Source of the DNA: a virus | Reading direction: 5' to 3' (one strand) | DNA length: 64,000 bases | IMG/VR virus record: IMGVR_UViG_3300023118_000001 | Location: 1 to 64,000 of that record | In this document: positions 56,907 to 64,000 of the stretch, in pieces | How the letters are laid out: the number at the start of each line of letters is the position of its first letter | How positions within the stretch are numbered: position 1 is the stretch's first letter | Position numbers and translations under genes: made by a program | The notes under the pieces: generated by a model | Databases searched by the model: none | Seen by the model: the letters and a program-made list of their open reading frames with translations, nothing else | Told to the model about the DNA's origin: nothing

Positions 56907-58636
56907 CCGAGCAGTTCGAAGAGCAGATCGTGCTTGTCCTTGATCGCTCGGTTATTGCTTTCTTCATTGGCCAACAGCGCCTTGAAGTTCTTATCCGACA
57001 GCGTGCCCCTCACTCGCATGAAGTACACGTTGACGATGTTCTGCTGCCCTTTACGGTCAGCCCTGGCGATGGCCTGCTTGGCAGCCTTCGGTGAGGTCGG
57101 GCATTCGTAAAAGATAATGTAGCCTGCCACCTGCAGGTTCAGCCCGGCGCCGCCGGACACCCATTGGATGACAATGGTGTCGCATTCATCGTCGTACAGG
57201 AACTTGTCGATCTGTGCCTGGCGATCCGGGATGCCGCCGTAGACGATCGCCACCTTGCGGTGAGCGAACTGCATGGCGAGCCCTTCAATGGCCTGGCGGT
57301 AGAACGCAAAGATGATCAGCTTGCGCTTGGGGCCCGGGTTGATGGAAGCCACCAGATCCCCGGTGGCCCTGGCCAGCTCGTCGCACTCCGTGAGGGTGGG
57401 GTCGAACTTGCTCGGGCAGCTTATCAGCTGCAGGGCCAGGTGGCGCAGCGCTGAAGAGTTGTCCGGCGCCAGCACCAGGTCACCCAGCACGGCGAAGCGG
57501 TCGTTGATCACCTGCCGGTACAGCTTCAGGTGGCGACCGGACAGCTTGACCGGCACCTCGCTGATGATTGGCTCCGGCATGCTGATAACGTCGCGCTTCT
57601 GCACCCGGTGGGCGTTCTTCCACAGCGACTCGTAGATCTTCTCGGTGTCGAAGTAGCCCACGATCTGCTTGATCTTCTTCGACTTCCCGTTGGGCAGCGG
57701 GATGCTGAACTCTTCCTGCTCACAGTGCTGCCGGATGAACGAGGCTTTGTTCAGGTAGGCGTCAGGGTTGATCAGCCGGATCAGGCCGTAGGCGTTGTGC
57801 AGCTTGGTGGGGATGGGGGTGCCGGTGAGGATGTACAGGGCGATGTCACCCTTCATCCGCATCGACATCTCGGCCACCGACTCCGACAGGATTGACTCCA
57901 TCCCACACAGCGCGTCACCCTCGTCGAAGAACAGGACGTTGTAGCCCTGCTCCTTGAGCAACAGCTGCTTGGGGTTCTTCGCCTTGCCGGCCTTGTTGAT
58001 CTGCCGGCCGTCGCGGGTGTAGGGCTGAGCATCCGGCCAGCGCGGGTCGCCCTTCTTGCGGCCGGGCTTATCAGGCTCGCCATTCTCACCAGGGATATCA
58101 GGCTCGTCCGCCTCCAGATGAAAGCTGGTTGCGAACTCTAATTCGTTACCTAAGTTGTTGGTATCCCTGATTTTCCAGTGATTATTCCCGATCTTTTTCA
58201 TCGGGTGTTTGTCGTTGTACAGGCGGTAGATGTCGTAGGACAGGACCAAGATGTCTGGCCAGCCCTCGACGTCCCACACCTGCTCCTTTTTCTTCTTCTG
58301 CGTGGCGGTACAGTCCAGGTGGTCGATCTTCAGCCGCTTCCCGATGCCGGGGAAGAACAGTTCGAACTCGGCCATGAACTGCGGGATCAAGCCAGGCAGC
58401 GTGGTGAAGACGACACGGTTGCCCATGGCAGCCATGAAGATGGCGTGGACCTGAGCGGGGTACGTCTTGCCTGCCCCGGGCTCAGAAAAATCCCCGTAAC
58501 GATCGTTCCAGGGATATTTTTTGATCATGTCGAGTTGATGATTCATCGGCCAGAACGGCAAGGGGATCTGGCTGAACCAGTCGGGGTGGTTGCCCACCCC
58601 GACTGCGACCATCAAGTCATGGAGACTTGACTGCAT
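56903..58636 (-). CDS. SF2 helicase (SNF2/DEAD-like)
   Basis: 577 residues. Motif I SEPGAGKTYPAQ (near 51-62), motif II FFDEGDAL (DEGD, near 252-259), motif III LTGTPI (near 283-288) and a C-terminal motif VI-like ARADRKGQQNIVNVYF (near 535-550) define an SF2 ATPase of the SNF2/RapA branch. Likely unwinds or remodels replication structures or displaces proteins. Start overlaps the next gene's stop (TGATG). A ~50-residue Pro/Asp-rich insertion lies between motifs I and II (EADEPDIPGENGEPDKPG). Confidence 0.85.
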   Translation of the reverse strand: MQSSLHDLMVAVGVGNHPDWFSQIPLPFWPMNHQLDMIKKYPWNDRYGDFSEPGAGKTYPAQVHAIFMAAMGNRVVFTTLPGLIPQFMAEFELFFPGIGKRLKIDHLDCTATQKKKKEQVWDVEGWPDILVLSYDIYRLYNDKHPMKKIGNNHWKIRDTNNLGNELEFATSFHLEADEPDIPGENGEPDKPGRKKGDPRWPDAQPYTRDGRQINKAGKAKNPKQLLLKEQGYNVLFFDEGDALCGMESILSESVAEMSMRMKGDIALYILTGTPIPTKLHNAYGLIRLINPDAYLNKASFIRQHCEQEEFSIPLPNGKSKKIKQIVGYFDTEKIYESLWKNAHRVQKRDVISMPEPIISEVPVKLSGRHLKLYRQVINDRFAVLGDLVLAPDNSSALRHLALQLISCPSKFDPTLTECDELARATGDLVASINPGPKRKLIIFAFYRQAIEGLAMQFAHRKVAIVYGGIPDRQAQIDKFLYDDECDTIVIQWVSGGAGLNLQVAGYIIFYECPTSPKAAKQAIARADRKGQQNIVNVYFMRVRGTLSDKNFKALLANEESNNRAIKDKHDLLFELLG

Positions 58637-58863
58637 CAGGTGACCCTCTGCGCTCGGCTGCGCTGAATCTTTTCATGGTCATCCCGGCAATCCACGTCGC
58701 AGAAGCGAAGCTGATCAGCCAGGGGTTCGTGACAGTTGTGGCAGTGGCCGATGTAGGCCAGCTGCACCAGTGGTTTCTTTCGTGCCTGGCGTAGCTGCTC
58801 CTGCAGAATGATCTCCTGCTCCAGCACCGCCCGGTCGACCGGGTCTGCGATATTTTCCATCAT
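58636..58863 (-). CDS. Small zinc-ribbon protein, 75 aa
   Basis: 75 residues. A charged helix (VDRAVLEQEIILQEQLRQAR) and then HCHNCHEPLADQLRFCDVDC, a C-x2-C ... C-x3-C zinc ribbon, ending in a basic tail. Similar to TraR/DksA-like or DUF2116-type small zinc proteins. Between helicase and primase-helicase; may bind DNA or RNA polymerase. Overlaps both neighbours. Confidence 0.72.
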   Translation of the reverse strand: MMENIADPVDRAVLEQEIILQEQLRQARKKPLVQLAYIGHCHNCHEPLADQLRFCDVDCRDDHEKIQRSRAQRVT

Positions 58864-61751
58864 GCCGTTGCGGCCTCCGTTTCGCGTTTGAAGTTGTTCA
58901 TCGTGGTGCCCTTGTCCGTAAGCTTCTTGGCGTTGATGACGTACACCTCGACCTCCGGGTTCTCCGGGTGCTGCTCTATGCGGTCGAAGTAGACCTCACC
59001 CTCAAGCAGCTGGCTGAGTTGCTGGAACTGGCGGATGACGGGCATCTCGCCGATGCTTTTGGAGTAAGCGTGGTAGCGCGGCAGGCAGGACTGCAACACC
59101 AGGTACAGCGAGTCGCCCTGACGCCAGTAATGCTTGCCTGGCAGCAGACGCATGCGCTCCTCGAAGGTCTCGTCGGCCAGGGTATTCATCGCCCCCAGCA
59201 CGCGGTCCACTTCCGAGGCCGACTTGCCACGCTCGACTTCAGTGACGCGGCCGCCCAGGTAGGTGATCAGTTCACGCTCAAGGCGCTGCACTTCCTCCAC
59301 GCCACCCACTTTGAACTCTTCCATGGTGTGGATCAGCATGTGCAGCCCGGTCAGGCAGCACTGCATGCCCCAACGTGGTCGGTCTTCCATGCCCTTGTGG
59401 ATCAGGTCCGACTTGCTGTGCAGGATCTTCAGCAGCGCGGTAGGGGAGGTCCCCAGTGCCACGGTCACCAGCGCCCGGGCCATCCGGGTGTAGGCTGAGC
59501 GGTTCTGCACCGCGGTACGGTAGCTGTCGCGGTAGTGCTGGTTCAGCAGCGACTTGGCTTGCAGGCGAATTTCCACCGAACGGCTGCGCAGGGCAGGCGA
59601 GGTGGCCGACTGCTCACTGGTGTAAACGAGAGGGGCCGAGACCCGGTCCTCGCTCACGGTCAGCTCACGGTCGCTGCCGATCTTGCCACGCTGGATAGGT
59701 GCGTGGCTCCAGGCCGCCTTGAGGATGCCCAGGATCTGTCCGTAGCGGTTGTTGCCCAGCTGGATCGGGTTCACTTCTTCGATCAGCCGGGGCACCGTGG
59801 TGCTGCTGCTCACATACTTGGTCAGCGGGAACAGCGTGCCGACCTCCACGTTCTGCAGCTCGGCCTTGGTGTAGTCGATGCCGTTGATGTTCGCCATCAG
59901 CATGGCCAGGCAGGACTTGCCTGCACCAGCGTTGCCGTAGATGTTCATCAGGGGGAACTGAGGCTCTTCGAACTGGATGTGCTCACGGAAGTGGCACGAG
60001 ACGAACCAGCCCAGCATCATCGCTACCTGCACCGGCTCATTGACGTTGCACAGCGCTCGCATGGCGATCGCCAGCTGCTCGTCATCCGGTAGGGGGTTAC
60101 TTGCGTTGATCAACGCAGGCGACTGCCGCGCATTGCCGTCGAAGCGGTACGGGCTGCGATTACCCAGGTTGGTAATGGCGTTGCCTGCCTCGACGTAGTG
60201 CGCAATCGTGCCCTTGTCACCACGCTCCAGCACAATGCCGCAGACGTTTGCACGAATCATTTTGTCCAACTCCTTATCTTCGGCCTTGTCCCTTGAGAAC
60301 TTCAGCAGGGCCACAAGCAATTTTTGGATCTCGCCGTCACCGGCAAAGACTGCAGCGTCCCGGCCCTTGACGGCCGAGATCAGGTCACGCTTGGAACTCC
60401 ACGACCGCTCCGGCAGGGAGATTTCCACCACCTCGGAGCTGCCGTCGACGATCAATCTGCCGACCAACTCCTTGCGCTCGGTGTTACGCCAGCTGGTGTG
60501 CCCCTTGTCATTGGTATAGGGCTCCAACTCAAACACTTCCAGCTTGGGCCAGAAAGTAAAGTTGGTGAGCTGCCGGCTGCTGTCCTCCCCCACCAGGTAA
60601 TAGCCGCTGGCATCCCAGCGAATACGCACTGCGGAGTTGAACTGGTCGACCGTCTCCTGGGTAGTCTCGCCGCTGGCCACGTCTGCACGGCAGATGGGGC
60701 ACTGGCGGCAAGGGCTGCCGATGGTGGCGATCAGCGCGCCGGGGGCGAACTTGATGGAGCCACTGAAGGTGCGGTGCAGCTGACCCTGGACGTGCTTGAG
60801 GCGTTCGGTTTCGGAAGGACGGCTGCTCGACTCGACGTTCTTTACGAACGGGCGAACCAGCAACTCCATGTACTCCTTCTCCTCCGACTTGTCGTAGCGC
60901 GCAGCGATGTAAGCAGCCAGCTGCATGGCAGCCTGGTTCCAGTTCGAGTTGCCCGAGTCACCGTCGGTGATCAGCTTCTCGATGCAGCCAGGGATGCCTT
61001 CCCATTCCCGCATGGCTTCGCGAGGCACCACGCAGGCTGCACTCATGGCCTTGACCTTGCGGCCGGCGGCAACTTTGGCAGCCTTGAGCAGCTGCTCAGC
61101 CTTGGCGAAGCTGATGTTCTTGCCAGGCTGCGGGGTGGCCAGCACAGGGCGAGGCGCAGCCACGATGGCGTGGTACTCCTCGCTGTCCATGTCAGCCAAC
61201 TCGTTCGGCGTGGTGCCGACCTTGTAGGTGCCGCTGCCTGGGCGGGGAACGCCTTCGCAACGCCACATACGGCCACGGCCGCAGGAGTAAACCGACTCGT
61301 CCAGGCTGCACGGCGATTCCAAGCCGGCGCCCTTGAGGACGGTCAGCATGATCTCGCGGTAGATCATCGGCAGGAACTTCGTCGGCTTTTTAACGCCAAA
61401 CACCTGAGCCGGGATCGTGATGTGTACACCCTTGCCGCCTGACAGCCAGCAGTGGATGAATTCAGCGGGGATGTCCAGCTTGTTCATCAGGTAATCGATC
61501 ACCGCGTTGACGTCGGCCAGTACGTGGTCTATGTCGTCAGCGTCGTCGAAGTCAAAGTACATCGGCCCCATGTACAGCACGGTTTCGACGGCGTTCATGC
61601 CGTTTTCCGTGACGTCTTCGGGGTTTTGGTCAACCATCAGGACAGTCTTGAACGCAGGAGGACCCGGGAGATCAGCTTTCTGCAGCTGCTCCTCTGTATA
61701 CATCCGCCATGGTTCCTTCTTGTCCGGTCTGAACTGAAGGAAATGATACAT
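58860..61751 (-). CDS. Archaeo-eukaryotic-type primase fused to helicase
   Basis: 963 residues. N-terminal AEP-type catalytic centre: YFDFDD (near 65-70, metal-binding aspartates) and SGGKGVHI (104-111). A cysteine cluster PCRQCPIC lies near 345-355. A P-loop ATPase/helicase part follows with GNAGAGKSCLAM near 605. This combination is the primase-helicase used by many phages instead of a DnaG-type primase. ATG with AAGGA upstream. Primes and opens DNA for the Pol I. Confidence 0.9.
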   Translation of the reverse strand: MYHFLQFRPDKKEPWRMYTEEQLQKADLPGPPAFKTVLMVDQNPEDVTENGMNAVETVLYMGPMYFDFDDADDIDHVLADVNAVIDYLMNKLDIPAEFIHCWLSGGKGVHITIPAQVFGVKKPTKFLPMIYREIMLTVLKGAGLESPCSLDESVYSCGRGRMWRCEGVPRPGSGTYKVGTTPNELADMDSEEYHAIVAAPRPVLATPQPGKNISFAKAEQLLKAAKVAAGRKVKAMSAACVVPREAMREWEGIPGCIEKLITDGDSGNSNWNQAAMQLAAYIAARYDKSEEKEYMELLVRPFVKNVESSSRPSETERLKHVQGQLHRTFSGSIKFAPGALIATIGSPCRQCPICRADVASGETTQETVDQFNSAVRIRWDASGYYLVGEDSSRQLTNFTFWPKLEVFELEPYTNDKGHTSWRNTERKELVGRLIVDGSSEVVEISLPERSWSSKRDLISAVKGRDAAVFAGDGEIQKLLVALLKFSRDKAEDKELDKMIRANVCGIVLERGDKGTIAHYVEAGNAITNLGNRSPYRFDGNARQSPALINASNPLPDDEQLAIAMRALCNVNEPVQVAMMLGWFVSCHFREHIQFEEPQFPLMNIYGNAGAGKSCLAMLMANINGIDYTKAELQNVEVGTLFPLTKYVSSSTTVPRLIEEVNPIQLGNNRYGQILGILKAAWSHAPIQRGKIGSDRELTVSEDRVSAPLVYTSEQSATSPALRSRSVEIRLQAKSLLNQHYRDSYRTAVQNRSAYTRMARALVTVALGTSPTALLKILHSKSDLIHKGMEDRPRWGMQCCLTGLHMLIHTMEEFKVGGVEEVQRLERELITYLGGRVTEVERGKSASEVDRVLGAMNTLADETFEERMRLLPGKHYWRQGDSLYLVLQSCLPRYHAYSKSIGEMPVIRQFQQLSQLLEGEVYFDRIEQHPENPEVEVYVINAKKLTDKGTTMNNFKRETEAATA

Positions 61752-61754
61752 GGC

Positions 61755-62001
61755 TTAATCCTTGGTCATGGCTGCCTGAGTGAGTCGTTTGACCAGGGTA
61801 CGGCCGTCCTTATTGAAGGCGCTGAAGTCCTCGAGGTTGACCAGGCCACGGCGGGCCAGGGCGTCCTTGAACAGGGTGATGTTGTAGACCGGGTCCATCT
61901 CAACGGCGCCCCCAATTTCCAGCGCGTTGTAGAGTTCAGCCAATTTTCCGTAGTCGATTGAGGTCCTCGGCGAGCGACCTTCTTCTGGAACGACTTTCAT
62001 G
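61755..62001 (-). CDS. Hypothetical protein, 81 aa
   Basis: 81 residues starting at the ATG with AGGAG six bases upstream (a longer frame from TTG at 62030 overlaps the helicase gene). Helical, with a charged C-terminus. Lies three bases from the primase-helicase and may be a partner. Confidence 0.68.
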
Positions 62002-62026
62002 TGCGGCTCCTGTGGCTGGGTGTAGT

Positions 62027-63355
62027 TCAAGCCTTGAAACCCAGCTTGTTGATGATCAATTCTTCGCGTGGCCGGCTAAACGCCACGTACAAAAGCCGCT
62101 GCCGTTCACTGCGCAGAGGGTTCTCCAGCAGATCTTTGACATCGACCATGACGCGTTTGAATGTGCTGCCCTGGCTGCGATGGACCGTGATGCAGTAGCA
62201 ATACTTCAGGTCGGCAAACAGGTCCTTGAACTGGTGAAGCTGCTTCCACACCCAGCTGGCGTTGCCACCCTTCTCCTTAATCCCTAGGGCTTTCTCGGTC
62301 AGCTTGTTGGTGTGTTGACGATAGCGCTCAAACTCGTCTTCGTGAAGGACGTGGGCAAAAACTTGAGCGACGTCAGCATACACAGGATGCAGGGTCAGCA
62401 GCCACGTCTTCCACTTGGTGCTGCTGTTCTCGTCGAACATGTAACTTTCCGACACCGCAGCTACGATGGACTCCTCGTCCGTCGCCAGCACGGTCTCGCC
62501 TTCCTTCTGGATCGGGCTGCCCAGCACCAGGCGCTCACCGACTTCGAAGCGTTTGGCCTCGCTGCCGTATATTTTGGCGCGAATGGCGTTGTTGATATCG
62601 TTGACCCGGTAGTTGCGCCAAGCCAGGACCCGGACGTCTTCCAGGTCTGTGGTCAGATCGAACTGCTCGACCACCGCCTTGAGGAAATCACCGGGGCGCA
62701 GCAGCGTCACGTTGTGCTCAGGCTTGAAGTCGAAGTTGTAGGTGGTGTTGTTCTTGATCGCCTCACGCAGTGGGTGGGTGATCTGCAGGATGCCGTTGGG
62801 CGTCCCGTCAGGGTTGTTCTGCTGGCGCTCGACCTGGGTCAGCTCAGCGGTGGGGAACAGGGTGAAGGCCAGCGACTGCTTCTCCTTCACCGGCGGCAGC
62901 TGCATGTTGTCGCCCATCAGGAGGCAGAACACCTTGGCGTTCTCCATCTCGGGGATCATGTAGTTGAACAGGAACACCTCACCCAGCATGGAGGCTTCGT
63001 CGCAGACCACCATGTCGTAGTCGCCGACGACGCTTTCACGCACCTGGGCGGCGTACTTCTTCTCGTCGGTGGGCATCAGCGACAGGCCGAGGGCGCTGTG
63101 AGCGGTGCGAAAGCCCATCTTGTCCATGTTCAGGCCGTAAGCCCGGGCAGCCTTCTCCAGCTGCTTGACGGCCTTGTTGGTCGGCGCCATGAACAGAACT
63201 TTCTGCTCGTCTTCGATCATCAGTTTGGCGATCTCCATCACGGAGAACGTCTTGCCGGTGCCGCCTTCACCGATGATGGTGTAGCCTGGCGCACCCTCTT
63301 CGTAGGCGTCCAGTGCGCCGTTCACGGCAATGGTCTGGCCAGTGTTTAGTCCCAT
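62027..63355 (-). CDS. SF1 helicase (Dda/RecD2-like)
   Basis: 442 residues. Walker A GEGGTGKTFS (near 30-39), Walker B VVCDEAS (near 115), GDNMQLPPV (motif III, near 149-157), TVHRSQGSTF (motif V, near 393) and LLYVAFSRPREEL (motif VI, near 423) match phage Dda and RecD-type SF1 helicases. Such helicases restart forks and displace proteins. The start at 63355 has AAGG eight bases upstream; a GTG nine bases earlier is in frame. Confidence 0.9.
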   Translation of the reverse strand: MGLNTGQTIAVNGALDAYEEGAPGYTIIGEGGTGKTFSVMEIAKLMIEDEQKVLFMAPTNKAVKQLEKAARAYGLNMDKMGFRTAHSALGLSLMPTDEKKYAAQVRESVVGDYDMVVCDEASMLGEVFLFNYMIPEMENAKVFCLLMGDNMQLPPVKEKQSLAFTLFPTAELTQVERQQNNPDGTPNGILQITHPLREAIKNNTTYNFDFKPEHNVTLLRPGDFLKAVVEQFDLTTDLEDVRVLAWRNYRVNDINNAIRAKIYGSEAKRFEVGERLVLGSPIQKEGETVLATDEESIVAAVSESYMFDENSSTKWKTWLLTLHPVYADVAQVFAHVLHEDEFERYRQHTNKLTEKALGIKEKGGNASWVWKQLHQFKDLFADLKYCYCITVHRSQGSTFKRVMVDVKDLLENPLRSERQRLLYVAFSRPREELIINKLGFKA

Positions 63356-63388
63356 GGTTGTCACCTTATATGCTTATATGCTTATAGG

Positions 63389-63423
63389 ATGGGCACGATA
63401 AAGAACCGTGCCCATTTGGTCAA
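63389..63423 (-). promoter_or_regulatory. Promoter candidate with overlapping inverted repeat
   Basis: Minus strand TTGACC (63423-63418), 17-bp spacer, TATCGT (63400-63395). An inverted repeat ATGGGCACG/CGTGCCCAT (63389-63415, nine-base loop) covers the -10 and spacer, so it looks like an operator or a hairpin. Three TTATATGC-like units (63366-63387) lie between it and the helicase start. Confidence 0.4.
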
Positions 63424-63746
63424 TGCTTGCGGGAAAAAATATCCACTACGGTAGTGCTTGACGGGGGCCGCATTGGCATGCCAAGCCGAGGGAACTCTCG
63501 AATGTGCAGGCACAGTCCAAATCGGTGCACCAGCTCCTCCTTTGGTAGCTTCTCGGCGAACAGCTTGCTGAACGCGATGTAGCCTTCACGCAACTGGTCG
63601 ACGGTGAACGACTCGATGCCCTCAGGTGTGAGGTACACCTCCAGCACCGCGAGGTAGGCTTCGATCAGCGTTCGCTGAGCATTGATGTCCCCCGTGTCAC
63701 CACGGTCGCGGCCTAACATCAGCAGCTGGGTTTTTAGTTTTTCCAC
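63420..63746 (-). CDS. Hypothetical protein, 108 aa
   Basis: 108 residues, start at GTG with AAGGAG five bases upstream. Helical, with no motif; the C-terminal end carries a basic HSFRKH-type patch. Unknown. Confidence 0.65.
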   Translation of the reverse strand: MEKLKTQLLMLGRDRGDTGDINAQRTLIEAYLAVLEVYLTPEGIESFTVDQLREGYIAFSKLFAEKLPKEELVHRFGLCLHIREFPRLGMPMRPPSSTTVVDIFSRKH

Positions 63747-63782
63747 GGTAGCTCCTTCAGGGCCTAGGGCCGGTGTTTCGGG

Positions 63783-63998
63783 TTAGTTCGGGATGCCGGT
63801 CAGCAGCATTTCTTTGGCGCGGTTCACCAGCGCTGGGTCTGCCACCTGCTTGGTGTTGCGGACCTTCTTGGTAAATTCCTGCGGCAGGAACTGCACGGCT
63901 TCAGGGAACTGGTCTTCCAGCTGCTTCAGCGTGCGCACCGAGGTGAGGATGGTGGTCAGGTCGTCGAACATATCACCGCCGGCCTTGATCACGTCCAT
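63783..63998 (-). CDS. Hypothetical protein, possibly cut by the window edge
   Basis: At least 71 residues, ending TAA at 63783. The ATG at 63998 may be the start or an internal methionine, because the region upstream lies outside the window. Helical; no family recognised. Confidence 0.5.
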   Translation of the reverse strand: MDVIKAGGDMFDDLTTILTSVRTLKQLEDQFPEAVQFLPQEFTKKVRNTKQVADPALVNRAKEMLLTGIPN

Positions 63999-64000
63999 GA

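Noticed and set aside
1-64000. CRISPR array, insertion sequence, integrase, excisionase, repressor or att site
   Set aside because: No regular direct repeats with spacers, no transposase or recombinase motifs, no HTH repressor; the interspersed palindromes are too short and irregularly spaced for CRISPR.

Overview
The window looks like most of the genome of a tailed, long-tailed (siphovirus-like) bacteriophage. Evidence: a complete head-to-tail gene run (large terminase, portal, protease/scaffold, capsid, connector genes, tail tube, frameshifted tail chaperone, 1729-aa tape measure, then homologues of lambda M, L, K, I and J in that order), a holin/endolysin/spanin cassette and a phage replication set. 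High GC coding DNA, the protein families and boxA/sigma70-type signals suggest a Pseudomonas-like gammaproteobacterial host; the gene set is reminiscent of YuA-like phages, but this is inference without a search. No integrase, excisionase or repressor was recognised, so a lytic life style is the simplest reading. The right end cuts into or lies next to a minus-strand gene, so the genome continues there.

Layout. (1) 1-3.2 kb: short minus-strand accessory/early genes of unknown function, read leftward from a promoter near 3.2 kb through an unusually long (about 650 nt) untranslated leader that carries two boxA-like antitermination signals and several hairpins. (2) 3.2-35.35 kb: plus-strand block: three unknown genes, two tRNAs (Gln-UUG and a CAU tRNA) plus a candidate structured RNA and terminator, an HU-like protein, then head genes, neck genes, tail genes, and fibre/spike genes ending in a 1037-aa protein whose C-terminal half resembles the GH114 polygalactosaminidase fold. 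(3) 35.34-35.78 kb: a dUTPase on the opposite strand, tail-to-tail with the fibre genes. (4) 35.9-40.0 kb: plus-strand lysis cassette (two small membrane proteins, GH19-type endolysin, Rz with embedded Rz1) followed by five small fibre/receptor-binding-like genes ending in a DUF1566-like lectin domain. (5) 40.04-64 kb: minus-strand replication and nucleotide-metabolism block: SbcC/SbcD-like nuclease complex, two MazG-like pyrophosphohydrolases, ATP-dependent DNA ligase, PD-(D/E)XK nuclease, dNMP kinase, two DEDD exonucleases, a Pol I with fused 5' nuclease, ThyX, an SF2 helicase, an archaeo-eukaryotic-type primase/helicase and an SF1 Dda/RecD-like helicase.

The logic is two large converging transcription units meeting at a palindrome at 40.02 kb. 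The minus block makes, cleans and joins phage DNA (primase-helicase, polymerase, ligase, SbcCD, dUTPase/ThyX/MazG/dNMP kinase for dTTP supply); the plus block packages it and builds and releases virions. Terminators at 55.0 and 55.8 kb, with a near-consensus promoter at 56.9 kb, isolate one minus-strand gene (55858-56775) as its own unit. A 16-bp palindrome (consensus CTCGCTAACTAGCGAG) is scattered through at least nine intergenic or gene-end sites on both arms and is not explained by any gene.
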